Shown here: one piece after another, positions 35,510-43,648 of the stretch
How the letters are laid out: every line of letters starts with the position of its first letter
Position numbering within the stretch: position 1 is the stretch's first letter
Assembly: GCA_002498525.1 (NCBI GenBank)
Contig: DAHR01000011.1
Location: 1,247-61,275, forward strand
Reading direction: 5' to 3'
DNA length: 60,029 bases
Source: Euryarchaeota archaeon UBA58
GTDB taxonomy: Archaea; Thermoplasmatota; Poseidoniia; Poseidoniales; Thalassarchaeaceae
Made by a program: the position numbers and the translations under genes
The notes under the pieces: model-generated
What the model was told of the DNA's origin: nothing
The model's input: the letters and a program-made list of their open reading frames with translations, nothing else
The model's database searches: none

Positions 35510-36679
35510 ATGGCTGCCACAGATGACGGGCGCCAACTGCACATCCTCATCGCCCATGTCTGGTTCTGGCCACACGTCGGCGGAGGCGACCAGCACGTCG
35601 AGATGTTGGGCCGAGAATTGGTCAAACGCGGCCACAGAGTCACGGTCTGGTGCGCAGATGTTCCCGAGCACGAACCGCGGCACTTCAAAATGGGCGGAAT
35701 CGATGTCGTTCGCATCCCACCGAAGCGAGTGCTCGCAGGTGTCGATCCAGTGGTTTCCATCTCCGGCCTATCTCTTGATGGATTCGATATCGTGCATCTG
35801 CATGACACTCTTCCAATCCTGATTCGGCGCACTCTCAGAAAGGCCAGACGCGCCGCTATTCCAGTGGTTACGACCTATCACAATGACTACGAAAAGCATG
35901 GCTTCGCAGCGAAGTCGGTGAAGTCTCTGCGGTGGGCTATACAGGGGCGCAATACGCTGGATTCCTCGGCGGCCCGAATCGTTTTGACGCCGTATTTCCA
36001 AGATCTTCTACGCTCGAAAGGCGTCGAGGGTTCACTCGATATCATCCCCAACGGATTCTCTCCGATAAGTGAAACTGCCGTCCGTCCCGCATCGATTCCT
36101 GTGGGCGCGGCGTGGGCTGCGCCGCGCCCATTATTGACGTTCATCGGAAGGTTGAGCGAGCAGAAGGGACTGGATGTCCTGATGGATGCCTGGGATCTGC
36201 TCGCTGAGAACAGCGACCCCGGATTCGACCTCGCGATCGCTGGCAAGGGGGAGCTCGGTGATTGGCTGGTTGAGCGGTGCGCGCAGGCGTCGTGTCCGGA
36301 ACGTGTGCATCGATTGGGCCTTGTGAGCGAGGCTGAGAAGCGCTGGCTGCTCGAGGAGTCGACGGGAATCGTCATCCCGTCGCGCTTCGAGGGCCTCCCG
36401 ACCGTTATGCTTGAAGCGATGCACGCGAGAGCCCCGGTCATCATGTCAGACGTCAACGATCTAGGCCGATTGGTCACTGAACCAGGTGCGGGACTATCGG
36501 TTCCCTCCGGCGATGTCGGAGCACTCGCGATGGCCATGTCGGCGGTGGCGCAGGCGAGCGAGGAGCAATGTGAGGAATGGGGAGAAGCGGGCAACCAAGC
36601 GGCTGCGCAATATCAATGGCCGAGGGTGGCAGAACGCGTTCTAGACGTCTATCGAAGGGTTCTGGAGGACGCCGAATGA
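35510..36679 (+). CDS. glycosyltransferase family 4 (GT-B fold)
   Basis: A 389-residue protein. The N-terminal donor/acceptor loop is VGGGDQHVEMLGRELVKRGH; FDIVHLHDTLP and VVTTYHNDYEKHG are typical of the acceptor domain; the C-terminal domain has LLTFIGRLSEQKGLDVLMDAW and SRFEGLPTVMLEAMHARAPVI, which contains the conserved E-x7-E-type sugar-nucleotide site. It transfers a sugar from a nucleotide donor with retention. ATG 35510 is chosen over upstream 35435 by promoter and Shine-Dalgarno position. The next gene starts inside its stop (ATGA). Confidence 0.9.
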   Translation: MAATDDGRQLHILIAHVWFWPHVGGGDQHVEMLGRELVKRGHRVTVWCADVPEHEPRHFKMGGIDVVRIPPKRVLAGVDPVVSISGLSLDGFDIVHLHDTLPILIRRTLRKARRAAIPVVTTYHNDYEKHGFAAKSVKSLRWAIQGRNTLDSSAARIVLTPYFQDLLRSKGVEGSLDIIPNGFSPISETAVRPASIPVGAAWAAPRPLLTFIGRLSEQKGLDVLMDAWDLLAENSDPGFDLAIAGKGELGDWLVERCAQASCPERVHRLGLVSEAEKRWLLEESTGIVIPSRFEGLPTVMLEAMHARAPVIMSDVNDLGRLVTEPGAGLSVPSGDVGALAMAMSAVAQASEEQCEEWGEAGNQAAAQYQWPRVAERVLDVYRRVLEDAE

Positions 36680-37899
36680 AGCGGAAACTACTCGTCGCGA
36701 AGGGCACTTTCGCAGCGATGCGAGGGGCCGAGCGAGATTTGATTCGGAATCTGCCTGCATTGGCTCGAATCTTCGATCTGACGATGGCGACACTGCAACC
36801 GAGCCCCGAGTTGAAGGATTGCGCTCGAAAATCGGGGATTCGCCTCCTTTCGGTTGACCCTGCTTGGTATCCAGGTGGTGGCGCGCTGGCAACGATACTC
36901 AACAGCGATCTGAAGTCATCCTATCGCGCTTGGCGCAGGATTGGCGGGTTGAAAGAAGCGATTGTTGAAGCCGACGCGATTCATCTGGTGAGCGGGGACG
37001 GTTCACTCGCTTTGATTCGATACATTCCAAAGAAGAAGGCCATCCACCTCCACATGCTAGAACCTCATCGGGGCTTGTACGAAGATATTCTCCACCTCGA
37101 TGTCAAGGGCGAGCCGAAGCGCAACATCGGCATGACCAGACTCGCTCTCACGAAGGCTAGAAGGGATGATCGCAAGATTATCGCGGGCTTTCTCAAGCGG
37201 CCTCGCTCGCGAATCAATGGAAATTCAAGTTACAGCGCTGAACAAATTCGGGAGGTCTACAAATGCGAGGCCGGCTTCATCCATCCGAGTGTCGATTTCG
37301 GTGAATACACGCCCGAGGCAACCGCGGAGGAGAACATGGCTTGGGTCGACCTCGACGAACTCCCCGACCCCCCTTGGGTCACGACCATCGGCCACGCTGC
37401 TTGGGTCAAAGGCGGCTGGGAAACAATCACCATGCTTGCCGGCAGTGGACTGGGACTGGTTCTGGTCGGTGGCGGTGAGTTTGAGGAGTTGGAGGCACTG
37501 CGAGATTACGCAGATGTGAAGGGTGTCAAGATGTGGACGCCACCGAGGCTCTCCAACCTGCAACTCACTGGATTGATGCGCCGCTCGGTGGCGGTCGTCA
37601 GCATGGCTCACGGCGAGCCTTTCGGATTGACTCCGATCGAGGCATTCGCCGTGGGAACTCCTGCTCTGTTCGTCGATGAAGGCGGCTTTTGTGACAGCAT
37701 CGAAGATGGTGTCAATGGCAGGCTGCTGCCGAGGGATGATATGGTGGCTTGGAACGAGGCGCTGAACGAGGCGCTCGATGTCGACACGCGCAAGAGATGG
37801 GCAGACGCTGGAAGAGCGAAAATCGACGCACTGAACCTCTCTCCTGACGCTCACGCGGCGAGAATCTCGGCCGTCATCGAAGAGATTCTCAGCAATTGA
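36676..37899 (+). CDS. glycosyltransferase, GT-B fold
   Basis: A 407-residue protein. The N-terminal half begins KRKLLVAKGTFAAMRGAERDL; the C-terminal Rossmann half shows TTIGHAAWVKGGWETITMLA, LVLVGGGEFEELEAL, and HGEPFGLTPIEAFAVGTPAL, a clear GT4 nucleotide-sugar binding stretch, then VNGRLLPRDD. It is coupled by ATGA to the preceding glycosyltransferase, so both probably act in sequence on the same glycan. A basic segment (FLKRPRSRINGNSSYS) is unusual and may be membrane-associating. Confidence 0.85.
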   Translation: MKRKLLVAKGTFAAMRGAERDLIRNLPALARIFDLTMATLQPSPELKDCARKSGIRLLSVDPAWYPGGGALATILNSDLKSSYRAWRRIGGLKEAIVEADAIHLVSGDGSLALIRYIPKKKAIHLHMLEPHRGLYEDILHLDVKGEPKRNIGMTRLALTKARRDDRKIIAGFLKRPRSRINGNSSYSAEQIREVYKCEAGFIHPSVDFGEYTPEATAEENMAWVDLDELPDPPWVTTIGHAAWVKGGWETITMLAGSGLGLVLVGGGEFEELEALRDYADVKGVKMWTPPRLSNLQLTGLMRRSVAVVSMAHGEPFGLTPIEAFAVGTPALFVDEGGFCDSIEDGVNGRLLPRDDMVAWNEALNEALDVDTRKRWADAGRAKIDALNLSPDAHAARISAVIEEILSN

Positions 37900-37944
37900 C
37901 ACTCGCACACACGCGAAGACGAACCGTTGATAGAGCAGGGCTGT

Positions 37945-39045
37945 ATGCTTTTTCTCATGCTCGACGAGCAATCTGAACACAAGCAGGAACGCAGCAGCCA
38001 ACTAGCAGTAGCAGTTGGGCTGCTGTTATTCGCATCAGTCGTCTTGGGCTCAGGAGTCCTCGGTGATGCAGGTGACTCGCGCCTTGCGGACGGCGACGAA
38101 GCAGCGGATGACTCAGGCGCTGACCGGACGACTGACAGAGAAATGGCACTGAACGGCGCCGATGTTGGACGAGATGGTGAGATGACCTTCTCTTGGCAGG
38201 ACTGTCTCGGGGCCGACCGACCACTTGACTCGCCAACAGATGACGAACCTCGTGACGCAGCCGGCGAAACCGACCGCGATACCCAGACGGATCGACCGAA
38301 CTCCGCCGGCACGCCTAGAACCCCGATGACGGGAACTGCAACGACCGCGTCTGGAGCGATATCCTTCACCGCACAATCGATTGATAGGAACACCAACCTG
38401 TTCGGAGTCCGCGACGGTCAGATGGACTGCGGCGGAATGGGCGACTCTGCTATGCTCATCGGCTTCGGTGCGATGAATGGACCCGCCAATCTACAACCTA
38501 TCATCCGACAGATGTGTGATTCATTCATTCATCAGGAATTCTTCGCTAACCTCGGCGAAGGAGTCGTCCGAACCGAGGACGGCTTCGAAATCACCACCAT
38601 CGACGATGCGGGCTACGAGGTCACAGAGACCATCTCACGCGCCTCGATACAGCAACTCACACACGGCCTCGGACCTCTGGTCGATGCTTGCACTGCGATG
38701 ATGATGGCGATGGTCAACAATGCAGGATTGGGCATGGGCGGTGGCATGGCCCATGGCAACGACCACGGTGGTGGTTTGGGCGACTGGGACGACGACTGCT
38801 ACCACGAAGACGAATCCAGCGAGGATGAGGCCGATGAAGCAAACGACGCGCACAGCGACGACTGGAATCCCTGTGGAGACCGAGATGATTGGGACGGCGA
38901 GGACGAGCACTCTGATGAGGACGAATCTGACGAAGCCGAGTCCGATGAGTACCACGACTCGGCTGACGGCGATGTCGATGAAGAGGATGAATCGATCGAT
39001 GACGAGTCAGACGACGATGCATCCGACTCGAACGGCCACGACTGA
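37945..39045 (+). CDS. surface protein with very acidic C-terminal tail
   Basis: About 366 residues from ATG 37945; TTG 37927 and ATG 37957 are alternatives. A single hydrophobic segment (QLAVAVGLLLFASVVLGSG) is a signal peptide or anchor. The middle carries four cysteines and a Gly/Met-rich stretch (GLGMGGGMAHGNDHGGG). The last 90 residues are almost continuous Asp/Glu/Ser with few basic residues, as in calcium-binding or halophilic surface proteins. No family recognised. It lies 45 nt after the glycosyltransferase pair and may share their transcript. Confidence 0.6.
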   Translation: MLFLMLDEQSEHKQERSSQLAVAVGLLLFASVVLGSGVLGDAGDSRLADGDEAADDSGADRTTDREMALNGADVGRDGEMTFSWQDCLGADRPLDSPTDDEPRDAAGETDRDTQTDRPNSAGTPRTPMTGTATTASGAISFTAQSIDRNTNLFGVRDGQMDCGGMGDSAMLIGFGAMNGPANLQPIIRQMCDSFIHQEFFANLGEGVVRTEDGFEITTIDDAGYEVTETISRASIQQLTHGLGPLVDACTAMMMAMVNNAGLGMGGGMAHGNDHGGGLGDWDDDCYHEDESSEDEADEANDAHSDDWNPCGDRDDWDGEDEHSDEDESDEAESDEYHDSADGDVDEEDESIDDESDDDASDSNGHD

Positions 39046-39048
39046 ACT

Positions 39049-39621
39049 CTAGGACAGACGCTCGGTCGCAGGACCGAGCTTGAAGGCGGAGAAGACGCAG
39101 CCTATCGAGAGCAGGAAGAGTGCCAGTCCGAACCATTGGTTGACGGCGATCGAGGTAGCGAACTCCGGCCAGAACGGCAGGAAGTCCAATGTCGATTCTC
39201 CGAGGGTGATCTTGGAGCCGATCGAGCCCAGCACGACGATAGAGCCCAAGGCTCCGACGGCGCAGACGGTCTGCAGCGGACCCAGTTTCGAATCGAGCCA
39301 GATTGCGGGCCCAAAACGCCAGCGGCCGATGATCATCGAAGCGAGGAAGCCAGCGGTCAGGCCGCTGAAGAGGAATTTGTTGTAGGTCATCGCATCCTCT
39401 CCAGGCGCACCCGTCGCGAAAGTTCCCGAAAGCACAGCAATCGGCATCAATGGCAGGCAAGCGCAGGCGGCGATGAAGGAAGCGCGGTCGAGATGTTCAC
39501 GCAACTTGGCGCCGCCGACGAAATATGTTGAGGCATAAGCAGCGATGGCCGAGACTGCACAAAGCGTACCGATTCCGGCCACTAGGCCGACAACGAGATG
39601 ATGGAAAGTGACGAAGAACAT
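39049..39621 (-). CDS. five-helix membrane protein of the CxCH operon
   Basis: A 190-residue polytopic protein with about five helices, beginning FFVTFHHLVVGLVAGIG; two adjacent histidines at 7-8 lie at the start of helix 1, and helix 2-3 holds ACACLPLMPIAVLSGTFATG. The layout recalls DUF2231-type quinol/heme membrane proteins, but that similarity is weak and unverified. It is the last gene of a three-gene operon; its ATG overlaps the preceding stop (TGATG). A membrane electron-transfer or anchor subunit is a reasonable guess from context only. Confidence 0.65.
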   Translation of the reverse strand: MFFVTFHHLVVGLVAGIGTLCAVSAIAAYASTYFVGGAKLREHLDRASFIAACACLPLMPIAVLSGTFATGAPGEDAMTYNKFLFSGLTAGFLASMIIGRWRFGPAIWLDSKLGPLQTVCAVGALGSIVVLGSIGSKITLGESTLDFLPFWPEFATSIAVNQWFGLALFLLSIGCVFSAFKLGPATERLS

Positions 39622-40898
39622 CAGGAATCAGCCCCCACATTCGGGTCCTCGACCCATTCCTCCTCGACTGGATCCCAGAGCCAACCAGGGTGTTCTTCGG
39701 ATTGCTGCAGGCGGGCGAGGTATTCGGCATCAAGGCCCGGCTCCTCCTCCTCCTCTTCGAAGCCAGGTGGAGGAGGAGGTGGAGCCGCTGCTTCCTCCAC
39801 CACCGATTCAGGCTCAGACTCTGCGACCGGTTCAGGTTCAGCAACAGGCTCAGGCTCGGGCATAGGTGCTGCATCATCCTCGACCTCGGCAGTATGATCC
39901 AACTCGTGGCGCTTTCGAGGTGGCTGCAGGAGACCCTGCAAGGCGACGATGAAGGCGAACAGCATCAAGCCGCCAGCCGCACCTTGGAAGCGCGCACCCC
40001 AAAGCGTTCCATCGAAATCAGGCGCTCTCGTGCCGAGCGTCAGCCAAGGCTGCACGACATCGAACTCGCCGTTCGATGTCGTCACCTGATAGACGACTCT
40101 GGTATCACCCATCGTCGCTGGGATGTGGACGAGCCATTCATCCTCAGCATAAGCCTCGACCACAGCCGTATGAGTTGTCGATTCGCCCTCAAGTTTCCAC
40201 TCGACAGCAACATCGGTAGCATTCTGCGTCCTCACCGACAGGGCGGAGGTATCTCCGGTCACGCGTGTGTTCGGGGCGGACCAATCCAAGGCGAAACCGG
40301 GGAGATTCGCAGGTACTGGTCCAACCTCTATCAAGATCGAATCTGAGGCTCCGACGAAGGCGCGGTCATTCTGATTCGGGTCTGCGCCGTGATTCACTTC
40401 GACCAGCAGTTCGACCTGTCCGGTCTGTTCGGGAGCATTCAGCACCCAACTGATTGTGACCGTGCCACTGCTCGGCACTATCGTTTCGATGTAATTGGCC
40501 GAGCCACCGTTTGGATCCTGGATTATATTCCAGCCATGATCCTTTGGATTGTCGTCGTTGCCCATCTGCGAAGAGAGCAGGAAGACACCGAGAAGACGCG
40601 AACTCGAGAGTTCTGCATCGCTGACTGTGACATCGACTTGATAGGTCGTTCCGGCGAAGGCGTTGGCGTTTCCCGTAAGCACCACCGTCGCCGAAGATTG
40701 TTGGTTGAATGAGGGGTCACCATGGCACGAACCACCACAGGTGAAATCCCTGTTCCCATCACCCTCGCCGCCGGGATTCGCCACCGTTGATTGGGTAGTG
40801 AAGAGGAGGATTGCAATCGTTGCTATGACGAGCAATCGGGCTCGCATGGGGCGGTTCAGGAGGTTTGGCGTTCGCAGGCGCTGGCTCATGCTCATCAT
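39621..40898 (-). CDS. secreted anchored protein with CxxxCH motif and Pro/Glu-rich tail
   Basis: A 425-residue protein. A signal peptide (RARLLVIATIAILLFTTQSTVA) is followed by a domain beginning DFTCGGSCHGDPSF, that is C-x3-C-H instead of the normal heme motif CxxCH, within a 'choice-of-anchor V'/Reeler-like beta-sandwich (about residues 45-190). A second beta domain follows, then one transmembrane helix (AAGGLMLFAFIVALQGLL), then a cytoplasmic tail of EPEPVAEPEPV-type repeats, six prolines, an acidic run and HPGWLWDPVEEEW, a WW-like end. It is coupled on both sides: ATGA with the upstream gene, TGATG with the downstream one. Confidence 0.75.
   Translation of the reverse strand: MMSMSQRLRTPNLLNRPMRARLLVIATIAILLFTTQSTVANPGGEGDGNRDFTCGGSCHGDPSFNQQSSATVVLTGNANAFAGTTYQVDVTVSDAELSSSRLLGVFLLSSQMGNDDNPKDHGWNIIQDPNGGSANYIETIVPSSGTVTISWVLNAPEQTGQVELLVEVNHGADPNQNDRAFVGASDSILIEVGPVPANLPGFALDWSAPNTRVTGDTSALSVRTQNATDVAVEWKLEGESTTHTAVVEAYAEDEWLVHIPATMGDTRVVYQVTTSNGEFDVVQPWLTLGTRAPDFDGTLWGARFQGAAGGLMLFAFIVALQGLLQPPRKRHELDHTAEVEDDAAPMPEPEPVAEPEPVAESEPESVVEEAAAPPPPPPGFEEEEEEPGLDAEYLARLQQSEEHPGWLWDPVEEEWVEDPNVGADS
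39735..39860 (-). repeat. low-complexity coding repeat
   Basis: Within the 39621-40898 gene this stretch encodes tandem EPEPVAE/ESEPE units, a run of Pro and a run of Glu. It is prone to length variation. Confidence 0.6.
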
Positions 40899-43555
40899 TC
40901 ATCCCTCCGGCGTTGTGCGTAGATGCTCAGACCGATGCTCGAGAGCGCGAACAGCAGCATGATACCGACTAGTGGAAGTGACATGAAGCCGATCGAGCCC
41001 GTGGGGTCGGTATCGACCGAGGCGGGCGCGTTTGTGGCATCGACAGTCGCGGTATTCATGCCCTCGAAGAGCCACATGACCTCCAATCCGTTGATTTCGA
41101 TGGTGACGGCGTAATACAGCATCGTCGCCACCGGAGCGGTCTCGCTCCAGGATGTCTCCACCGTCTCGCCTGTAGGCGTCAGAGTGGTCATCAGCGGCTC
41201 GCCGAGACCGCTGCTGTCAGCCGAAGTCACGAAGGGGTTGGTCGAGCGGTAGATGTGGAAGAGTGTCTCTTCGCCAGTCCAATCCCAAGAAAGGCTGACC
41301 GTCGAGCCTGAAATCGCAGCGCTGAGACCATTGATTGAAGCGACTGAGCCAAGCCCGAGGTTCGTCGAAACTGAATCTGAACTCCCGAGATTATCGATTA
41401 CTGTGAGGGTGATTGTATGAGTTCCGGTTCCGAGTTGAACTGCGATGCTGGAGCCAGAATATCCGATTCCATCGATGAGCCAGAGCCAGGATTCGACCCT
41501 GCCATCGGAATCGCTCGAGGACGAGCCGTCGAAGGTCGTGAATGTGCCGGGAATCGCCCCCTCGGGCTCGGTCGTCCAAGCGGGAGTCGGCTTGAGATTG
41601 ATGATTTCGATTTCGGCTTCGGCCGATTCCGACAGCCCCCAATGGTCGTTCACCGTGACGGTGACAGTCCAGACCTGACCGGGTTCCAAGCGCTCGGCTG
41701 GCACGAGCACCTCATCGTCGAGGTCAGGGACGACGAAGCCGTTTCGCTCCCACGCGACGGAGAACAGGATCGGTTCTTCATCGAGGTCGGAAGCGTGGGC
41801 CAGTACGACAAGCGGATTGAGTGAATCAGCAGGAGTTGTCGGCGCTTCTGGCAGGCCGTCAAGCGCGCCCAAGTAACCGATTGCGCCATTGCCCAGAGCA
41901 ATTATCGGGACTGTCGGTGCGCCGTTTTCAATTAATCGGGAAAGGGTCTTCATAGAAGATCCGAGATCGTCGCCATCACCTGGAATCACTTGTACAGACC
42001 AGCTTTGGTCACGAATCGTCTCGCTGGCTGGAATCGAAGTCCAACCATCGTATTCGCGAATCCAATCGCCGTTGACCCACCAGTGAATCTGACTGTTCAT
42101 CTCCGCATCGCCATCTAGGTCTGATTGCTCCCAGACGAGGCTGAGATCCATAGCGGTGTTCAGCGATCCTTCCGGAAGCATCGCGATCGAAGTGACTTCA
42201 GGCGGCGTATTCAGAATATCAACCTCCGCGGTCTCAACCCATTCTGACCACATCAAACCATCGTTGACCCTCGCTTTAGCCATCCAAGTCTCGCCTTTGG
42301 CCGTCGACTGGTCTAGAACGTAGGTCATGTCATTGAAAGCGGAATATCTCGTGCCATCACGATACCAGATGATCTCTGTGGCCTGAATCGAATCACCGTC
42401 GGGGTCGGACCAGCCCACATGGACCTGCAGAACATCGTCTGTTCTCGCATTGCCAACCGGCGAGATATAGGCAGTTGCGGTGGGTGGATTATTCGATGAG
42501 CCGATGACTACGATACCTGTCCAGACGGTTGTTCCGTAGTCATCGCCATCGTGCGGGGTGACTGAAGCCTCCCATTCGTCGCCGCCGCGGATCATCAAGG
42601 CTGAGACGCGGTCACTATCGTCAAGTTCGGCGATCCGCGCTCCATCGAGATACCAGCGGATCAGGGATTGCTGCTGCGGGTCGCCGTCGTTGTCGTAGTA
42701 ATCGTAATCGAGGCGCAATTCGTCACTATCCTCCGGCGCCTCGGGAGTGATCTCGAGATTGCGCGCGACGGGAAACGTATTGCCGATCGTCACAGGTCCG
42801 ATCTCGACTGGAGTACCCTGCACCGAGCCATCCTTCACAGTCACGGTGCAATACCAGACCTGACCTCTGGTCAGCCAACTGTTGGCGACTGTCATCTGAT
42901 CGTTCAGGGCACCCACGTTCAGCCCATCGACGACCCAGCGAATCTGGGTGCCCTGCTCGGAGTCGCCGTCGGCGTCGTAGTAGTCGTAAGAGACCCCGAG
43001 CCCGGTACCCTTGGTCGGGCTGGTGGGAACGAAGGTGACATTGGAGGCCACAGGCGGGTTGTTGCCGGAGCCGCTGGCCTCACCAAGGGTCCACGCGCCG
43101 GTCCCCCATTCGTCGCCGGAGTTTGCTCCGTTGCCATTGGCGTAGAGGACGGCCAGAGTAAAGTCAACATCGCCGGTTCCTGCGGCAGGCGCGACCCAGT
43201 CTGCGGTCCACGCGCGGGCGAGATCGCTGCTGTGAGTCAACTCGCCGTTCGAGAGTTGTACGTAGGCGCCGAGATTCGTCCAGCTTCCCGCGCTCACGTC
43301 AAAGTTGAATCCTCCCTCGCCGGAGACATGGGGGCCGCCGTCCCAACTTAGGGAGTAGGTGGCTCCTGGGGTGTAGCCGCCTGCTCCAAAGGGCAGGCCA
43401 CTAATAGAGCCCGAGAGAGAGGGCGAGTTGGAATGGCAGGTGCAGCCGGTGACAGATCTGCCTGTCATTCCAGTAGACTGGGAATAAACGGATTGCGAGA
43501 GTGACACGAGGAACAGCAGCACCAGCAGCACAGCGACACGCCGACTGCGCTCCAT
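40895..43555 (-). CDS. large secreted PKD-like protein with CxCH motif
   Basis: About 886 residues from ATG 43555. A signal peptide (RRVAVLLVLLFLVSLSQSVYS) precedes a 'choice-of-anchor V'/Reeler-like domain starting SVTGCTCHSNSPSLSG, with C-x-C-H where relatives have CxxCH, and ending around FTLAVLYANGNGANSGDEW. Then come five or more Ig/PKD-like repeats with recurring YDYYDADGD, YDNDGDPQQQ and WSDPDGDS motifs, a fibronectin-III-like module and a C-terminal transmembrane helix (PLVGIMLLFALSSIGLSIYA). An upstream in-frame extension to 43987 is antisense to the next gene and rejected. A TATA-like ACTTATT 28 nt upstream supports 43555. It is first in the three-gene operon. Confidence 0.82.
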   Translation of the reverse strand: MERSRRVAVLLVLLFLVSLSQSVYSQSTGMTGRSVTGCTCHSNSPSLSGSISGLPFGAGGYTPGATYSLSWDGGPHVSGEGGFNFDVSAGSWTNLGAYVQLSNGELTHSSDLARAWTADWVAPAAGTGDVDFTLAVLYANGNGANSGDEWGTGAWTLGEASGSGNNPPVASNVTFVPTSPTKGTGLGVSYDYYDADGDSEQGTQIRWVVDGLNVGALNDQMTVANSWLTRGQVWYCTVTVKDGSVQGTPVEIGPVTIGNTFPVARNLEITPEAPEDSDELRLDYDYYDNDGDPQQQSLIRWYLDGARIAELDDSDRVSALMIRGGDEWEASVTPHDGDDYGTTVWTGIVVIGSSNNPPTATAYISPVGNARTDDVLQVHVGWSDPDGDSIQATEIIWYRDGTRYSAFNDMTYVLDQSTAKGETWMAKARVNDGLMWSEWVETAEVDILNTPPEVTSIAMLPEGSLNTAMDLSLVWEQSDLDGDAEMNSQIHWWVNGDWIREYDGWTSIPASETIRDQSWSVQVIPGDGDDLGSSMKTLSRLIENGAPTVPIIALGNGAIGYLGALDGLPEAPTTPADSLNPLVVLAHASDLDEEPILFSVAWERNGFVVPDLDDEVLVPAERLEPGQVWTVTVTVNDHWGLSESAEAEIEIINLKPTPAWTTEPEGAIPGTFTTFDGSSSSDSDGRVESWLWLIDGIGYSGSSIAVQLGTGTHTITLTVIDNLGSSDSVSTNLGLGSVASINGLSAAISGSTVSLSWDWTGEETLFHIYRSTNPFVTSADSSGLGEPLMTTLTPTGETVETSWSETAPVATMLYYAVTIEINGLEVMWLFEGMNTATVDATNAPASVDTDPTGSIGFMSLPLVGIMLLFALSSIGLSIYAQRRRDE

Positions 43556-43580
43556 GCCCGGCACAGGTTCGACTCGGCTG

Positions 43581-43587
43581 AATAAGT
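43581..43587 (-). promoter_or_regulatory. TATA-like box of the CxCH operon
   Basis: ACTTATT on the minus strand, centred 28 nt before ATG 43555; it decides the start codon of the 886-aa protein. Confidence 0.45.
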
Positions 43588-43648
43588 TCGCGGCGAGCGG
43601 AATTTGGCTTTCCGCTGCATTGATGGATGAATGGCAGGTGGCCCGAGC

